Counted from the first letter of the stretch, positions 8,961-18,605 are shown. The stretch: DNA of 64,000 nt from Phaeobacter sp. QD34_24 (GCF_028890115.1 NZ_JARCJD010000005.1:62001-126000), one strand, 5' to 3'. Numbers and translations: made by a program. The notes: generated by a model not told the origin, from the sequence alone.

Positions 8961-11261
8961 CTAGGCTGGCGCAGGTTTGCGTTGAGACCGGACAAGGAGC
9001 ACATGCGCACCAATCAGCGCCAGCGCCAGCGCAACGCCAAACCACAGCACAAGGGCAGTCTTCCACAGCACCAGAACGGCGGCCAGCAGGCGCAGCGCCA
9101 CTTCCCAGCGGGCAAGCCGCCCCTGGTCGAACCGCGCCAGGGCCGAGGCCATGAGATACAGCGCCAGCACCAGACGCAGGCCCAGCATGGCCAGCGGCAT
9201 AAGTTCGACTTCGCCGCTGTAGCCCACGATCAGGGTTCGGCGGCCCATGTCATCGGTGATGGTCACCGCCTCTTCGATCAGCAACAATTCGGGATACCAG
9301 GCAAAGACGAAGGGAATGGTGAACATCACGATCCCCACCCGGACGGCGGCAATGCCGGTGCGCATCGGCTCGGTCCGGGTGATCGAGGCGGCGGCAAAGG
9401 CGGCAATCGCCACCGGCGGCGTGATGGCCGAGGCAACCGCGAAGTAGAAAACGAACATATGCGCGGTGAAGAAACTCACCCCCAGATTGGCCAGAAGCGG
9501 CCCCAGCAAGAGAGCCACATTCACATAGGCCGGTACCGTGGGCATCCCCATCCCCAGGATGATAGCGCAGACCATGGCGCAGGTGAGCGCCAGCATCAGG
9601 TAGACGCCGCCGACGATCGGGATCTCGAAGCCAAAGAGACGCAGGACCCGCGCCTGCTCCAGCCAGGAGGTGACGGCACGGGTCAGCTCTCCGGTCAGTC
9701 CGCTTTCGTTGAGAAAGGCCGAGATGATCGAGACCGCAAACAGGAGCAGGAACAGGCGCGACAGAAGGATGCCGCCATCGGCCAGCGACATGAGGATCTT
9801 CGCGGGCCGCGCGCGGGTTTCGGGATCCAGGAACAAGAGCGGCAGCAGCACCGCAACGGCCCACCACCCGGCAGAGACCGCATCGCCCGTGGCATTGACC
9901 ACGATCTGGGTCGCAAAGCCGGGCATCAGACCGGCGAACAGGCCCGATCCAACCGCATCCTTGTTGCCCAGAAGCAGGAACAGGATGGTCAGGATCGGCA
10001 GAAAGATGATCACGAGGTTCAGCCAGTCCTGGCGGTGCATCACGAGATCTTCGGGGATTTCGCGCATGGCCTCCACCCGGTCGCGCCGGGCCTGGAACAT
10101 CACCGCGAGAAAGATCGAGAAGAAGAACGCCATGGCCGGGAGGAAGGCCGCCGTGATCACCTTGGTGTAGGGAACCGCCGTCAGGGCCACCAGCACAAAG
10201 GCCGCCACCCCCATGACAGGCGGCATGATCTGCCCGCCAGAGGAGGCCGCCGCCTCCACCCCGCCCGCAAACTGTGGTGAAAACCCGTTGCGCCGCATCA
10301 TTGGGATGGTCAGCCGCCCTGTCGATAGCACGTTGGTCACAGGCCCGCCGGTGATAGTGCCGAACATGGCAGACGATACGATGGCGGCATGGGCTGGCCC
10401 ACCGCGTAAGTGCCGCGTCATCCGCACCGCCAGCTTGATCAGCGAGGTGCCACCGGCCGAGGTGCCAAACAACGCGCCGAGGATCACGTAAGGGAAGACC
10501 TGGTTGACCACGATGTCCATGAACCGCCCCATGATGCCATCCGGGGTGATGAAGACATTGGCGGCCTTCTGGATCGCCGCTGCGCTGACGTCGCCGCCAT
10601 CGGCGCCCAGCTTGGTCAGAAGGAAGTTGTTGCCGCTGAGGTCAAACATCCAGATCAGCGCCGTGCCCACGGTGTATATCACCACGACGCTGGCCACCGC
10701 CACCAGCGGCAGCCCCCAGACCCGCACGTTATAGAGGAAGAACAGCGTGATGATGGTGAACAAAAGCGGGATGATCCAGATCCCGAAGCGCGCCTGACAG
10801 GCGGGCACCTCGGCCTCGAACGAGATCCCCGGGATGACCCCGACCGACCGTTCGGCAGCCTCCTTGATTAGGCGGGCCCGTTCGCCGGTGATCTGGTCTA
10901 TGAGGCAGACCGAGTCGATCTCCACCAGGAACCCCAAGGCCGCCAGAAAGGCCGCAAGGATCAGCCCCGCATCCAAGAGCAGCCCCAGCCAGGCCAGATG
11001 CGGCTTGCTCCCCTTCCACGCCCTGTAGACGCTGGCATCCAGTGCCACGATGACCATCATCAACAGGAAGACCGGCGGGTAGAAGAATTCGGGCGGGAAG
11101 CCGGAGACGCGGAAGAAGGGGCGCCCGGTGATCTCGCGCGCCCAATCCTGCAGACCGGGGATTTCCGGCATGGTGTTGACCATGCCGACAAGCACGAGAA
11201 CAAGCGCAAGCCCCACGGCGATGCGCTGACCGATGGGCCGGGAAGGAGCGATATCTGTCAT
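8961..11261 (-). CDS. TRAP transporter permease, fused small and large subunits (TAXI type)
   Basis: Membrane protein of 766 aa with the 4TM/12TM fusion arrangement typical of TAXI-TRAP systems. An N-terminal DctQ-like part and a periplasmic loop with cysteines (about residues 120-165) are followed by the large DctM-like transport domain (GTSAGGTSLIKLAVR, ATGDAVSAG, MGMPTVPAYV). Uptake would be driven by an ion gradient. The gene is downstream of and co-directional with the TAXI binding-protein gene, with a gap of 57 bases. Substrate unknown; the divergent sulfatase suggests a sulfated or related organic anion. Confidence 0.9.
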   Translation of the reverse strand: MTDIAPSRPIGQRIAVGLALVLVLVGMVNTMPEIPGLQDWAREITGRPFFRVSGFPPEFFYPPVFLLMMVIVALDASVYRAWKGSKPHLAWLGLLLDAGLILAAFLAALGFLVEIDSVCLIDQITGERARLIKEAAERSVGVIPGISFEAEVPACQARFGIWIIPLLFTIITLFFLYNVRVWGLPLVAVASVVVIYTVGTALIWMFDLSGNNFLLTKLGADGGDVSAAAIQKAANVFITPDGIMGRFMDIVVNQVFPYVILGALFGTSAGGTSLIKLAVRMTRHLRGGPAHAAIVSSAMFGTITGGPVTNVLSTGRLTIPMMRRNGFSPQFAGGVEAAASSGGQIMPPVMGVAAFVLVALTAVPYTKVITAAFLPAMAFFFSIFLAVMFQARRDRVEAMREIPEDLVMHRQDWLNLVIIFLPILTILFLLLGNKDAVGSGLFAGLMPGFATQIVVNATGDAVSAGWWAVAVLLPLLFLDPETRARPAKILMSLADGGILLSRLFLLLFAVSIISAFLNESGLTGELTRAVTSWLEQARVLRLFGFEIPIVGGVYLMLALTCAMVCAIILGMGMPTVPAYVNVALLLGPLLANLGVSFFTAHMFVFYFAVASAITPPVAIAAFAAASITRTEPMRTGIAAVRVGIVMFTIPFVFAWYPELLLIEEAVTITDDMGRRTLIVGYSGEVELMPLAMLGLRLVLALYLMASALARFDQGRLARWEVALRLLAAVLVLWKTALVLWFGVALALALIGAHVLLVRSQRKPAPA

Positions 11262-11318
11262 GTCACCGGAGCCTAGAAATGGGCAAGGCCGCAGCTGCGG
11301 CCCTGCGGAAATGTCCGA

Positions 11319-12374
11319 TCAGGGGCGCAGGCAGTCGGCAATCATGTGACCGGCATCCTCAAAGGCGCGGATTGCACCGGGGTGCATCTTGATCTGCACC
11401 GCGCCGCAGGCACCCTGGCTGACACCATCGATGTCACCAAAGCTGAGCCGCGTGTAAGGCCCGCGTGGAGAGCCTTTCAGGAAACGCTCCTCACCCTCCA
11501 GATAGGCCTTGGTCACCGCATAGACGAGGTCTTCATCCAGCCCGGCTGGCACGATCTGGCCAAAGGCGGTGGCGAAACTGTCGAAACTGTCATCGTCCGT
11601 GACGATGGTGATGTCATTGCCTCCATAGGCCGCGCGGAATTCCTCGACCGGGACCGAATAGAGCGCATGGCCCGGTGCCGCCAGGATCTGCTGACCCAGC
11701 TTGCTCGCCAACAGGTCGGACGGCACGTCGTGGATGGTGATCCCGCCCGCAGCCGCGATGGCGATCTGACGCCCCGAGGGCAGACCTTCGGGGATCGTCC
11801 AGGCATCGGCGCCACCTCCGGTGATGGTGGACACCGTATCGGGCCAGGGCGTCTGGATCCCCTCGTAGCCTTCGCCGTCCTTGATGCCGGACAAAAGCTG
11901 GATCATCGCCCTTCCTGAGGTCAGCGCTGCACCGCGCGGCGGACCGTTCCAGATCCGCTTTCCGGCAAGGTCACGAATATCTTCGACTGGATTGCTGTTG
12001 TAATAGCCCAGCATCTGCGCCGAGCCTGCGTTGAAGAAGATCACCCGGATATTGGCCGCCAGTTCGGCGCCCTTTTCAGGCCCGATGCCGCTGTAGGGAC
12101 CGATACCGCGCGCCAGCAGGAAGGGCAGGATCAACGGCGCGGGCGCCATGTCCAGCCGCCCCTCGGCCACCGCCTGCACCGAATTGGTCAGCGTGGCGCC
12201 TTCGGTGATCTGCATCGTGGCAACACCGGCACTGTCGAGCACCGCCGCAAGCGTCGAATCGATGTAATGCGGCGTTGAACCCGGCGTCGTGGTCTCGGCG
12301 GTCAGCGTGGCCTGGGCCGCGGCCGCCATGGGCGCCAGCGCCAGCACGCCTGCAAGAAGCGTCTGTTTGATCAT
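11319..12374 (-). CDS. TAXI-family TRAP transporter solute-binding protein
   Basis: Periplasmic binding protein, 351 aa from the ATG at 12374, preceded by GGGAGGA. A signal peptide is clear (MIKQTLLAGVLALAPMAAAAQA). Family segments include TPHYIDSTLAAVLDS, IRVIFFNAGSAQML, GKRIWNGPPRGAA and KMHPGAIRAFEDAG. It is the first gene of the transporter operon and is divergent from a MarR regulator gene, with which it shares a 137-bp control region. Confidence 0.9.
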   Translation of the reverse strand: MIKQTLLAGVLALAPMAAAAQATLTAETTTPGSTPHYIDSTLAAVLDSAGVATMQITEGATLTNSVQAVAEGRLDMAPAPLILPFLLARGIGPYSGIGPEKGAELAANIRVIFFNAGSAQMLGYYNSNPVEDIRDLAGKRIWNGPPRGAALTSGRAMIQLLSGIKDGEGYEGIQTPWPDTVSTITGGGADAWTIPEGLPSGRQIAIAAAGGITIHDVPSDLLASKLGQQILAAPGHALYSVPVEEFRAAYGGNDITIVTDDDSFDSFATAFGQIVPAGLDEDLVYAVTKAYLEGEERFLKGSPRGPYTRLSFGDIDGVSQGACGAVQIKMHPGAIRAFEDAGHMIADCLRP

Positions 12375-12452
12375 GAGTTCCTCCCTAAGGTGCCCGCCCT
12401 CCTCCAAAGGCGGATGCCCCCTGTTCCGGGGGTCATGTTTTCAGGCTTGCAG

Positions 12453-12480
12453 AAATTATATGACTTGTCACGAATTATTT
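12453..12480. promoter_or_regulatory. Dyad in the TAXI / marR control region
   Basis: The stretch 12453-12480 is a symmetrical AT-rich dyad with outer AAAT/ATTT and a core of TGAC-TT-GTCA. It sits between the two divergent starts, where the MarR protein of 12512 would be expected to bind. Assignment to that regulator is inference. Confidence 0.5.
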
Positions 12481-12511
12481 TTTCGGGCTTTATCAGGGCA
12501 ATGGGAGGAAC

Positions 12512-13024
12512 ATGATGAGCAAGCCCACCGAAAGGGACATCGCGGGGATTCGCGCACGTCAGGCACGGGAGGATTACAACCTCTTCTCGCGGCTCCCGGC
12601 GGTCTATGCCGCCTCGCGCAGCCAGGGGCAGAAGTTCCTGCAGAAAGGCGGCGGGCTGTCGATCGTGGAATGGCGCACCCTTTGGGATCTGCACGAGGTC
12701 GGCCCGATGACGATCCGCGATCTGGCGACGATCCAGCGCGCCGATCATTCCCTCCTGAGCCGCGCCCTGCCCGAGATGCGCCGCAAGGGGTTCGTCACCA
12801 TGCGCCGCGATGTGCAGGACGGGCGGCAAACCATCGTGGAGATCGCCGAGGCCGGGCGCGCCGCCTATGAGCGCGCAGCCCCGGTGATGGCCCGTCGCCG
12901 TGCCGCCCTGCACGGGGTCTTCTCGGAAGAGGAAATCGCGGCCTTTGTCGGCTATCTTGACCGGATGGAAGAGTTCCTGCGAATCCCCATCGAAGAATTC
13001 CTGAAAGAGGACACCGTGGAATGA
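12512..13024 (+). CDS. MarR-family transcriptional regulator
   Basis: DNA-binding regulator of 170 aa with a winged helix in the middle: the segment TIRDLATIQRADHSLLSRAL is the helix-turn-helix, and a wing follows (RDVQDGRQTIVEI). A GGGAGGA ribosome site lies before the ATG. The stop overlaps the sulfatase start (ATGA). Being divergent from the TAXI operon and coupled to the sulfatase, it probably controls both units in response to the imported compound. Confidence 0.9.
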   Translation: MMSKPTERDIAGIRARQAREDYNLFSRLPAVYAASRSQGQKFLQKGGGLSIVEWRTLWDLHEVGPMTIRDLATIQRADHSLLSRALPEMRRKGFVTMRRDVQDGRQTIVEIAEAGRAAYERAAPVMARRRAALHGVFSEEEIAAFVGYLDRMEEFLRIPIEEFLKEDTVE

Positions 13025-14667
13025 CAGACCGCCCCAACGTGCTTTGGATCATGGCTGACCAGCTGCGGTTCGACTACCTCAGTTGCTATGGCCATCCGCA
13101 TCTGCACACGCCCCATATCGATGCGCTGGCGGCGCGCGGCGTGCGCTTCACAAACGCTTATGTGCAATCCCCTGTCTGCGGGCCGTCGCGGATGTCGGCC
13201 TATACCGGGCGATATGTGCGCAGCCATGGTTCGACCTGGAACGGCATGCCACTGCGCGTGGGCGAGCCAACCTTGGGCGACCATCTGCGCGAGGTGGACG
13301 CCCGCGCGGTGCTGGTGGGAAAGACCCACATGACCGCCGATGCCGAAGGCATGGCCTGGCTCGGCATCGATCCCGCCAGCGAAATCGGCGTGCGCGTATC
13401 CGAATGCGGGTTCGAACCCTTCGAACGAGACGATGGGCTCCACCCCGACAGCCCACGGCAGAACTGGTCCGCCTATGACGACTACCTCGTGGCGCATGGA
13501 TTTTCCTCTGACAACCCGTGGGAGGATTTTGCCAATTCCGGTTTGGATGACGATGGCGAGCTGCTATCGGCCTGGCTCTTGAAGAACTCGCGCCTTGCCG
13601 CCAACGTGCCCGAGGAACACTCGGAAACCGCCTATATGACCGACCGCGCCATGGCCTTCATGGAAAAGGCGAGCGAAGACGGGCGCCCCTGGGTCTGTCA
13701 CCTCTCCTATATCAAGCCGCACTGGCCCTATATCGTGCCCGCGCCCTATCACGACATGTATGACGAGCGGCACATCGTCGATCCCGTGCGATCCGAGGCC
13801 GAGCGGCAGACGGATCATCCCCTGATGCAGGCCTATCTCGATGCGCGGGTCTGCCGCAGCTTTGCCCGTGATCATGTGCGCGAACATGTGATCCCGGCCT
13901 ATATGGGGCTGATCAAGCAGCTGGATGACAACCTTGGCCGCCTGTTCGCCTGGATGGATGAGACGGGCCTCAGCGACAACACCATCGTCGCCTTCACTTC
14001 GGACCATGGTGATTACATGGGCGACCACTGGATGGGCGACAAGGATTTCTATCACGAGATGGCGGTGAAGGTGCCGCTGATCATCGCCGACCCCCGCAAG
14101 GATGCCGATGGCACCCGCGGCTTGGTCACGGATGAACTGGTCGAAATGATCGACCTTGCCCCCACCTTCATGAAGGCTGTCGGCTGCCCCGCCAAACCCC
14201 ATGTGATTGAAGGGCGTGATCTCACGCCGATCCTGCATGGCACGGACGGGTTCTCGCGCCGTTATGTTATCAGCGAACACGATTACCACTGGTCCGACAT
14301 GGCCCGCACGCTGGAGCAGCCTCAGGAAGATGCCCATACCACGATGATCTTTGACGGGCGCTGGAAGTACATCCGCTGCGAAGGCTTCCGCCCGGTGCTG
14401 TTCGATCTTGAGACAGACGCGCAGGAGATCACGGATATCGGCGGCTCGGATCTGCCCGAACATGTCGCGGTGCGCGCTCGGATGGAGGCGGCCCTCTTGG
14501 ATTGGGCGACGCGCCATCACACGCGGATCACCGCAACCCAGACCGTGCTGGCACGACAGAAACTGGCGGCCGAAACCGGCATCCTGATCGGGTTCTGGGA
14601 TGAGGCCGAATACAAGGAGGTGACCGGCAAGGCCTTTGAGGATCTCACCCCGCAGGGCCGCCCCTGA
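13021..14667 (+). CDS. Sulfatase / phosphonate monoester hydrolase-like enzyme
   Basis: Alkaline-phosphatase superfamily hydrolase, 548 aa. Cys53 lies in SPVCGPSRMSAYTGR, matching the C-x-P-S-R site where the cysteine becomes formylglycine in type I sulfatases and some phosphonate monoester hydrolases. Metal-site segments are visible (VLWIMADQLRFD near the N-terminus; TSDHGDYMGDH near residue 325). No signal peptide is seen, so it probably acts in the cytoplasm after TRAP uptake. The usual DDQ is ADQ here. Substrate class (sulfate ester or phosphonate/phosphate ester) is open. Confidence 0.85.
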   Translation: MTDRPNVLWIMADQLRFDYLSCYGHPHLHTPHIDALAARGVRFTNAYVQSPVCGPSRMSAYTGRYVRSHGSTWNGMPLRVGEPTLGDHLREVDARAVLVGKTHMTADAEGMAWLGIDPASEIGVRVSECGFEPFERDDGLHPDSPRQNWSAYDDYLVAHGFSSDNPWEDFANSGLDDDGELLSAWLLKNSRLAANVPEEHSETAYMTDRAMAFMEKASEDGRPWVCHLSYIKPHWPYIVPAPYHDMYDERHIVDPVRSEAERQTDHPLMQAYLDARVCRSFARDHVREHVIPAYMGLIKQLDDNLGRLFAWMDETGLSDNTIVAFTSDHGDYMGDHWMGDKDFYHEMAVKVPLIIADPRKDADGTRGLVTDELVEMIDLAPTFMKAVGCPAKPHVIEGRDLTPILHGTDGFSRRYVISEHDYHWSDMARTLEQPQEDAHTTMIFDGRWKYIRCEGFRPVLFDLETDAQEITDIGGSDLPEHVAVRARMEAALLDWATRHHTRITATQTVLARQKLAAETGILIGFWDEAEYKEVTGKAFEDLTPQGRP

Positions 14668-14675
14668 CGCGGCCC
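14655..14675. terminator. GC hairpin across the sulfatase/uvrC convergence
   Basis: GGGCCGC (14655-14661) pairs with GCGGCCC (14669-14675), a perfect 7-bp stem spanning the sulfatase stop codon and reaching the uvrC 3' end. It has no T-run. It may act as a weak terminator for both convergent genes. Confidence 0.35.
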
Positions 14676-16541
14676 CTAGCCCTGGCCGTGGAAGTGATCG
14701 TAGATCCGCTCGGCCAGGGCGGCTGAGATACCCTCGACAGCTTTGAGGTCCGACAGGTCGGCACGGCTCACCGCCTTGGCGCTGCCGAAATGCGCCAGCA
14801 GGGCCCGCTTGCGGCTGGCGCCGACCCCTGAGATTTCATCAAGCGGCGTTGCCCCCATCGCCTTGGCCCGCTTGGCCCGGTGGGTGCCGATGGCGAACCT
14901 ATGCGCCTCGTCCCGCAGGCGCTGGATGAAATAGAGCACCGGATCGTTGCGCTGCAGGGCAAAGGCATTCTCGCCGGGGCGGTAGAACTCTTCTTTGCCG
15001 TGATCGCGGTCGACGCCCTTGGCGACACCCACCATGGGAATGTCCTGCACGCCGTGTTCTTCCATGATTTCTGCCACCGCCGAGACCTGCCCTGCGCCAC
15101 CATCGATCAGCAGAAGATCCGGCCACATGCCCTTTTCGCGGTCGGGATCCTCTTTCAGCAGGCGCGAGAAGCGGCGGTTCAACACCTCTTTCATCATCCC
15201 GAAGTCATCGCCAGGGGTCAGGTCATCGCCCCTGATGTTGAACTTGCGATAGGCGTTCTTCATTAGACCTTCGGGGCCTGCCACAATCATTCCCCCCACC
15301 GCATTGCTGCCCTGAATGTGGGAGTTGTCGTAGACCTCGATCCGCTGCGGCGGGCCATCCAGGCCAAAGGCATCGGCAAGACCTTTCAACAGTTTGGCCT
15401 GGGTCGCGCTTTCGGCCATGCGCCGGGCCAGGCTTTCGCGGGCATTGCGCACGGCACCTGCCACGAGTTCGGTCTTTTCGCCGCGCTGGGGCACCAGGAT
15501 TTCAACCTTGTGGTCCGCCTTCTCGCTCAGCGCTTCTTGCATCAGATCGCCATTCTCGATGTCGTCCGACAGGATCAGCTGACGCGGCGGCTGCTTGTTG
15601 CTGTAGAACTGACCCAGGAAGGCCTCCATCACCTCGGCCGGGCTATTGTCCGCATCCACGCGTGGGTAGAAATCCTGGTTGCCCCAGTTCTGGTTGGCCC
15701 GGATGAAGAAGACCTGCACGCAGGCCTGCCCCCCCTCCATGTGAAGGCCGATGATATCTGCCTCGGCCACGCCGCGCGGGTTGATCCCTTGCGAAGACTG
15801 CACCTGCGTCAGCGCCTTGATCCGGTCCCGCAGGGCGGCTGCGCGCTCGAACTCCATCGCCTCGGAGGCCGCCATCATCTGCTCGGCCAGTTCCTCCTGG
15901 ATCTTGGTGGAGCGCCCCGAAAGGAACCGTTCCGCATCGCGGACCGAGGCGGCGTAGTCCTCGGCGCTGATTTCACCCGTGCAGGGGGCCGAGCAACGCT
16001 TGATCTGGTATTGCAGGCAGGGGCGCGTGCGGCTTTCAAACATCGCATCCGAACAGTTGCGCAACAGGAACGCCTTTTGCAGCTGATTGAGCGTCCGGTT
16101 CACCGCCCCCGCGCTGGCGAAGGGGCCGAAATAGCTACCCTTCTCCTTGCGGGCGCCGCGGTGTTTCTTGATCTGCGCAAAGGCGTGATCCTTGGAGACC
16201 AGGATATTGGGAAAACTTTTGTCATCGCGCAGCAGCACGTTGTACTTGGGCTTGAGCTGCTTGATCAGGTTCTGCTCCAGAAGCAGCGCCTCGGTTTCCG
16301 TCCGCGTGGTCAGAAACATCATCGAGGTGGTAAGCGCGATCATCCGCTCGATCCGGGGGCTGTTTCCCGGCCGTGTGTAGTTCGAAACCCGTGCTTTCAG
16401 GTTTCGCGCCTTGCCCACGTATAGAACCCGGCTTTCCGCATCCAGCATCCGGTAAACGCCCGGAGAGGCATCCAGCGTCTTCACATAATCCTGGATCACG
16501 GCATAGCCGCTGCGGGGCGTTTCGGAGATCTGATCGCTCAT
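14676..16541 (-). CDS. uvrC: Excinuclease ABC subunit C
   Basis: Nucleotide-excision-repair nuclease that makes both incisions in the UvrBC-DNA complex; 621 aa from the chosen start. Domains in order: GIY-YIG nuclease ([20 protein letters not shown], near residue 30), UVR domain ([18 protein letters not shown]), RNase H-like nuclease region ([21 protein letters not shown]), and C-terminal helix-hairpin-helix ([19 protein letters not shown]). The open frame extends to a GTG at 16613, but ATG 16541 ([12 protein letters not shown]) matches the length seen in relatives; neither start has a strong ribosome site. Confidence 0.93.
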   Translation of the reverse strand: MSDQISETPRSGYAVIQDYVKTLDASPGVYRMLDAESRVLYVGKARNLKARVSNYTRPGNSPRIERMIALTTSMMFLTTRTETEALLLEQNLIKQLKPKYNVLLRDDKSFPNILVSKDHAFAQIKKHRGARKEKGSYFGPFASAGAVNRTLNQLQKAFLLRNCSDAMFESRTRPCLQYQIKRCSAPCTGEISAEDYAASVRDAERFLSGRSTKIQEELAEQMMAASEAMEFERAAALRDRIKALTQVQSSQGINPRGVAEADIIGLHMEGGQACVQVFFIRANQNWGNQDFYPRVDADNSPAEVMEAFLGQFYSNKQPPRQLILSDDIENGDLMQEALSEKADHKVEILVPQRGEKTELVAGAVRNARESLARRMAESATQAKLLKGLADAFGLDGPPQRIEVYDNSHIQGSNAVGGMIVAGPEGLMKNAYRKFNIRGDDLTPGDDFGMMKEVLNRRFSRLLKEDPDREKGMWPDLLLIDGGAGQVSAVAEIMEEHGVQDIPMVGVAKGVDRDHGKEEFYRPGENAFALQRNDPVLYFIQRLRDEAHRFAIGTHRAKRAKAMGATPLDEISGVGASRKRALLAHFGSAKAVSRADLSDLKAVEGISAALAERIYDHFHGQG

Positions 16542-16613
16542 GTCGTCACACATATGATTCTCTGCATGTCGCTGCAATGTTTGCGCTTCGGGTTCAAGAG
16601 CGGACAAATCCAC

Positions 16614-16843
16614 GACTCCTGTGGATAACTATGGAGATATCTTCAGGCTATCCCATCATTTCCCTTGTTTTCAGGCGATTTTGGAAAGTTGCATAAAAAT
16701 TAAGCAACTTATTAAGATATTGTTTTCAAACATCATTTTTTTCATCACCTGACAAGTTTTTGAAAACAAAGACACTTTTGTAACGGGTTTGTGAAGCACG
16801 CCCTCCACGTGCACAACTTTCCCCTAGGGAACAGCGCGATGGG
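16614..16843. other. AT-rich gene-free stretch upstream of uvrC with two inverted repeats
   Basis: No gene is seen here. Bases 16675-16775 are much richer in A and T than the surroundings. Two inverted repeats are present: AAGTTGC/GCAACTT around 16686-16710, and TTGTTTTCAAA (16720-16730) with TTTGAAAACAA (16759-16769). The stretch must hold the end of the upstream minus-strand operon and the uvrC promoter. Confidence 0.6.
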
Positions 16844-17620
16844 CTACTCCGTGCCAACCACATCCGGAGTTTCCCAGGCCAGATGTTGACCGCCATCGAC
16901 GCAAATCAACTGCCCGGTGACCGCCGGAGCGGCCAGAAGATAGCCAAGCGCAGCGGTAATGTCCTCGAGGTTTGCCCCCCGGCGAAGAACCGTGCTGGCG
17001 CGCTGGCGGGCAAACTGCTCGGCGCTTTGCCTCGGGCCCTGCAGGGTGGGTCCAGGGCCGATGGCATTGACCCGGATGCCCGGCGCCAGGGCCTGTGCCG
17101 CCGTCTGCGTCAGGGTCCAAAGCGCCGATTTGGCCAGGGTGTAGCTCACGAACTCGGGCGTCAGCCGCCGCACCCGCTGATCGATCATGTTGACCACCAG
17201 CCCCCAGGCCTGCGGTTCCGCCTGCGCATCGACCGGCTGCGCGATCCCCTGCGCCGCCATGGCCTGGATCAGCAGGAAGGGTGCGCGCAGGTTGCTGCCG
17301 AAATGGCGGTCCCAGCTTTCCCGGGTCGCGGTCTCGATGCTGTCATGCTCGAAGATCGAGGCATTGTTGACCAGGCAGGTGACCGGCCCGCCCAGCGCCG
17401 TGGCCGCGGCAGGCAGCAGGGCTGCGGCGCCTTCCTCATCCAGCAGATCGGCCTGCAGCAATTCCGCCCGCCGCCCCAACGCCCGGATCGCCGCTGCCGT
17501 CTCTTCTGCCTCGCTGCGGGATGTGGCGTAGTGGACGCCGACATCATAGCCGTGCCGGGCCAGTTCGATGGCCATCGCCCGCCCCAGACGCTTGCCTGCT
17601 CCTGTCACCAAAGCCCGCAT
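16844..17620 (-). CDS. SDR-family oxidoreductase, pteridine-reductase-like
   Basis: NADPH-type short-chain reductase, 258 aa from the ATG at 17620 (GGAGGAAACC before it). The nucleotide motif is TGAGKRLGRA, with Arg in place of the usual Ser/Gly; the NNAS motif (LVNNASIFEHD) and catalytic Tyr-x3-Lys (FVSYTLAKSAL) are intact. TGx3R and NNAS are typical of FolM/PTR1 pteridine reductases, so dihydromonapterin or dihydrofolate reduction is plausible. It follows the antiporter gene by 34 bases and ends the sppA operon. Confidence 0.8.
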   Translation of the reverse strand: MRALVTGAGKRLGRAMAIELARHGYDVGVHYATSRSEAEETAAAIRALGRRAELLQADLLDEEGAAALLPAAATALGGPVTCLVNNASIFEHDSIETATRESWDRHFGSNLRAPFLLIQAMAAQGIAQPVDAQAEPQAWGLVVNMIDQRVRRLTPEFVSYTLAKSALWTLTQTAAQALAPGIRVNAIGPGPTLQGPRQSAEQFARQRASTVLRRGANLEDITAALGYLLAAPAVTGQLICVDGGQHLAWETPDVVGTE

Positions 17621-17654
17621 GGTTTCCTCCCCGACTATCTGCCTGCCTGGTGAG

Positions 17655-18605
17655 CTAGAGCAGGACCCACAGGTAGGCAACATATAGTCCGGTCAGCAAG
17701 GCCCCCCAACGGCGGGTGATGTCCATCTTGAAAAAGACAAAAGGAACAATGATCACCGAGGCCGCCAGCATCACCCACAGGTCAAACCGCAGGAACTCCG
17801 GTGCGACCGAGATCGGACCAAAGAAGGTAGCGACCCCGATGATGGCCAGCAGGTTGAACATGTTCGAACCGATCACATTGCCCAGCGCCACATCGGCCTG
17901 GCGCCGCAAGGCCGCCATCACGGTGGTCGCCAGTTCCGGCAGAGAGGTGCCAATGGCAACCAGGGTCAGACCGATCACCGTTTCATCGATACCATACATG
18001 CGGGCAATGATCGTCGCATTGTCCACCAGCAGATCCGCCCCCAGAGGCAGGCCGATCAGCCCCAACAGAAGATAGACCCCGATGCGCCAGAACGGCATGT
18101 CCGGGTCGGCTTCCTCGATCTCCTCCAGATCCTCGTCCACCTCTGCGCCACTGCGCCTATGAGCACGGGCCTCGCGGAAGGCGCCGCCCAGAACCACGGC
18201 CAGTGCCGCCAGCAGGATCAAACCCGACCAGACCGTAAAGACCCCGACAAAGGCCAGCGCGATGAACAGGAGTGAGGCAACCAGCATATAGATGTAGTTC
18301 TTGCGCGTCTCGCATTCGCTGGTGTGCAGCCGCGACAGGATCGCAGGAACGCCAAGAACCAGCAGGATATTGGCGGTATTCGACCCCACCACATTGCCAA
18401 GCGCGATACCGTCGGCCCCATCCGTCACCGCATTGATCGCAATCAGAAGTTCCGGCGCAGAGGTGCCAAAGGCCACGATGGTCAGGCTGACGATCAGGGC
18501 GGGCACGCCAAGACGCAGCGACAGGTTCACCGCACCGCGCACAAGAGCGTCTCCCGCCAGAAGCAGGATCACCAGTCCCAGCCCGCACAACAGCCATGGC
18601 ATCAT
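17655..18605 (-). CDS. Calcium/sodium antiporter (CaCA family, YrbG-like)
   Basis: Membrane exchanger of 316 aa with the two inverted alpha repeats of the family: GNVVGSNTANILLVLG in the first half and GNVIGSNMFNLLAIIG in the second, each with GTSAPEL / GTSLPEL. About ten hydrophobic helices and a central acidic cytoplasmic loop (residues about 148-170) are visible. Its start overlaps the stop of the 60-aa zinc-ribbon gene (ATGA). Confidence 0.9.
   Translation of the reverse strand: MMPWLLCGLGLVILLLAGDALVRGAVNLSLRLGVPALIVSLTIVAFGTSAPELLIAINAVTDGADGIALGNVVGSNTANILLVLGVPAILSRLHTSECETRKNYIYMLVASLLFIALAFVGVFTVWSGLILLAALAVVLGGAFREARAHRRSGAEVDEDLEEIEEADPDMPFWRIGVYLLLGLIGLPLGADLLVDNATIIARMYGIDETVIGLTLVAIGTSLPELATTVMAALRRQADVALGNVIGSNMFNLLAIIGVATFFGPISVAPEFLRFDLWVMLAASVIIVPFVFFKMDITRRWGALLTGLYVAYLWVLL

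Noticed and set aside
8955-10280. Plus-strand frame of 441 codons opposite the TRAP permease
   Set aside because: Composition is repetitive His/Arg/Gln/Gly, typical of the antisense of a membrane-protein gene; the minus-strand TRAP protein is clear.
16542-16613. GTG start of uvrC at 16613
   Set aside because: AGGAG lies only two bases before this GTG, too close to work, and the extension has no resemblance to UvrC; ATG 16541 fits the family.
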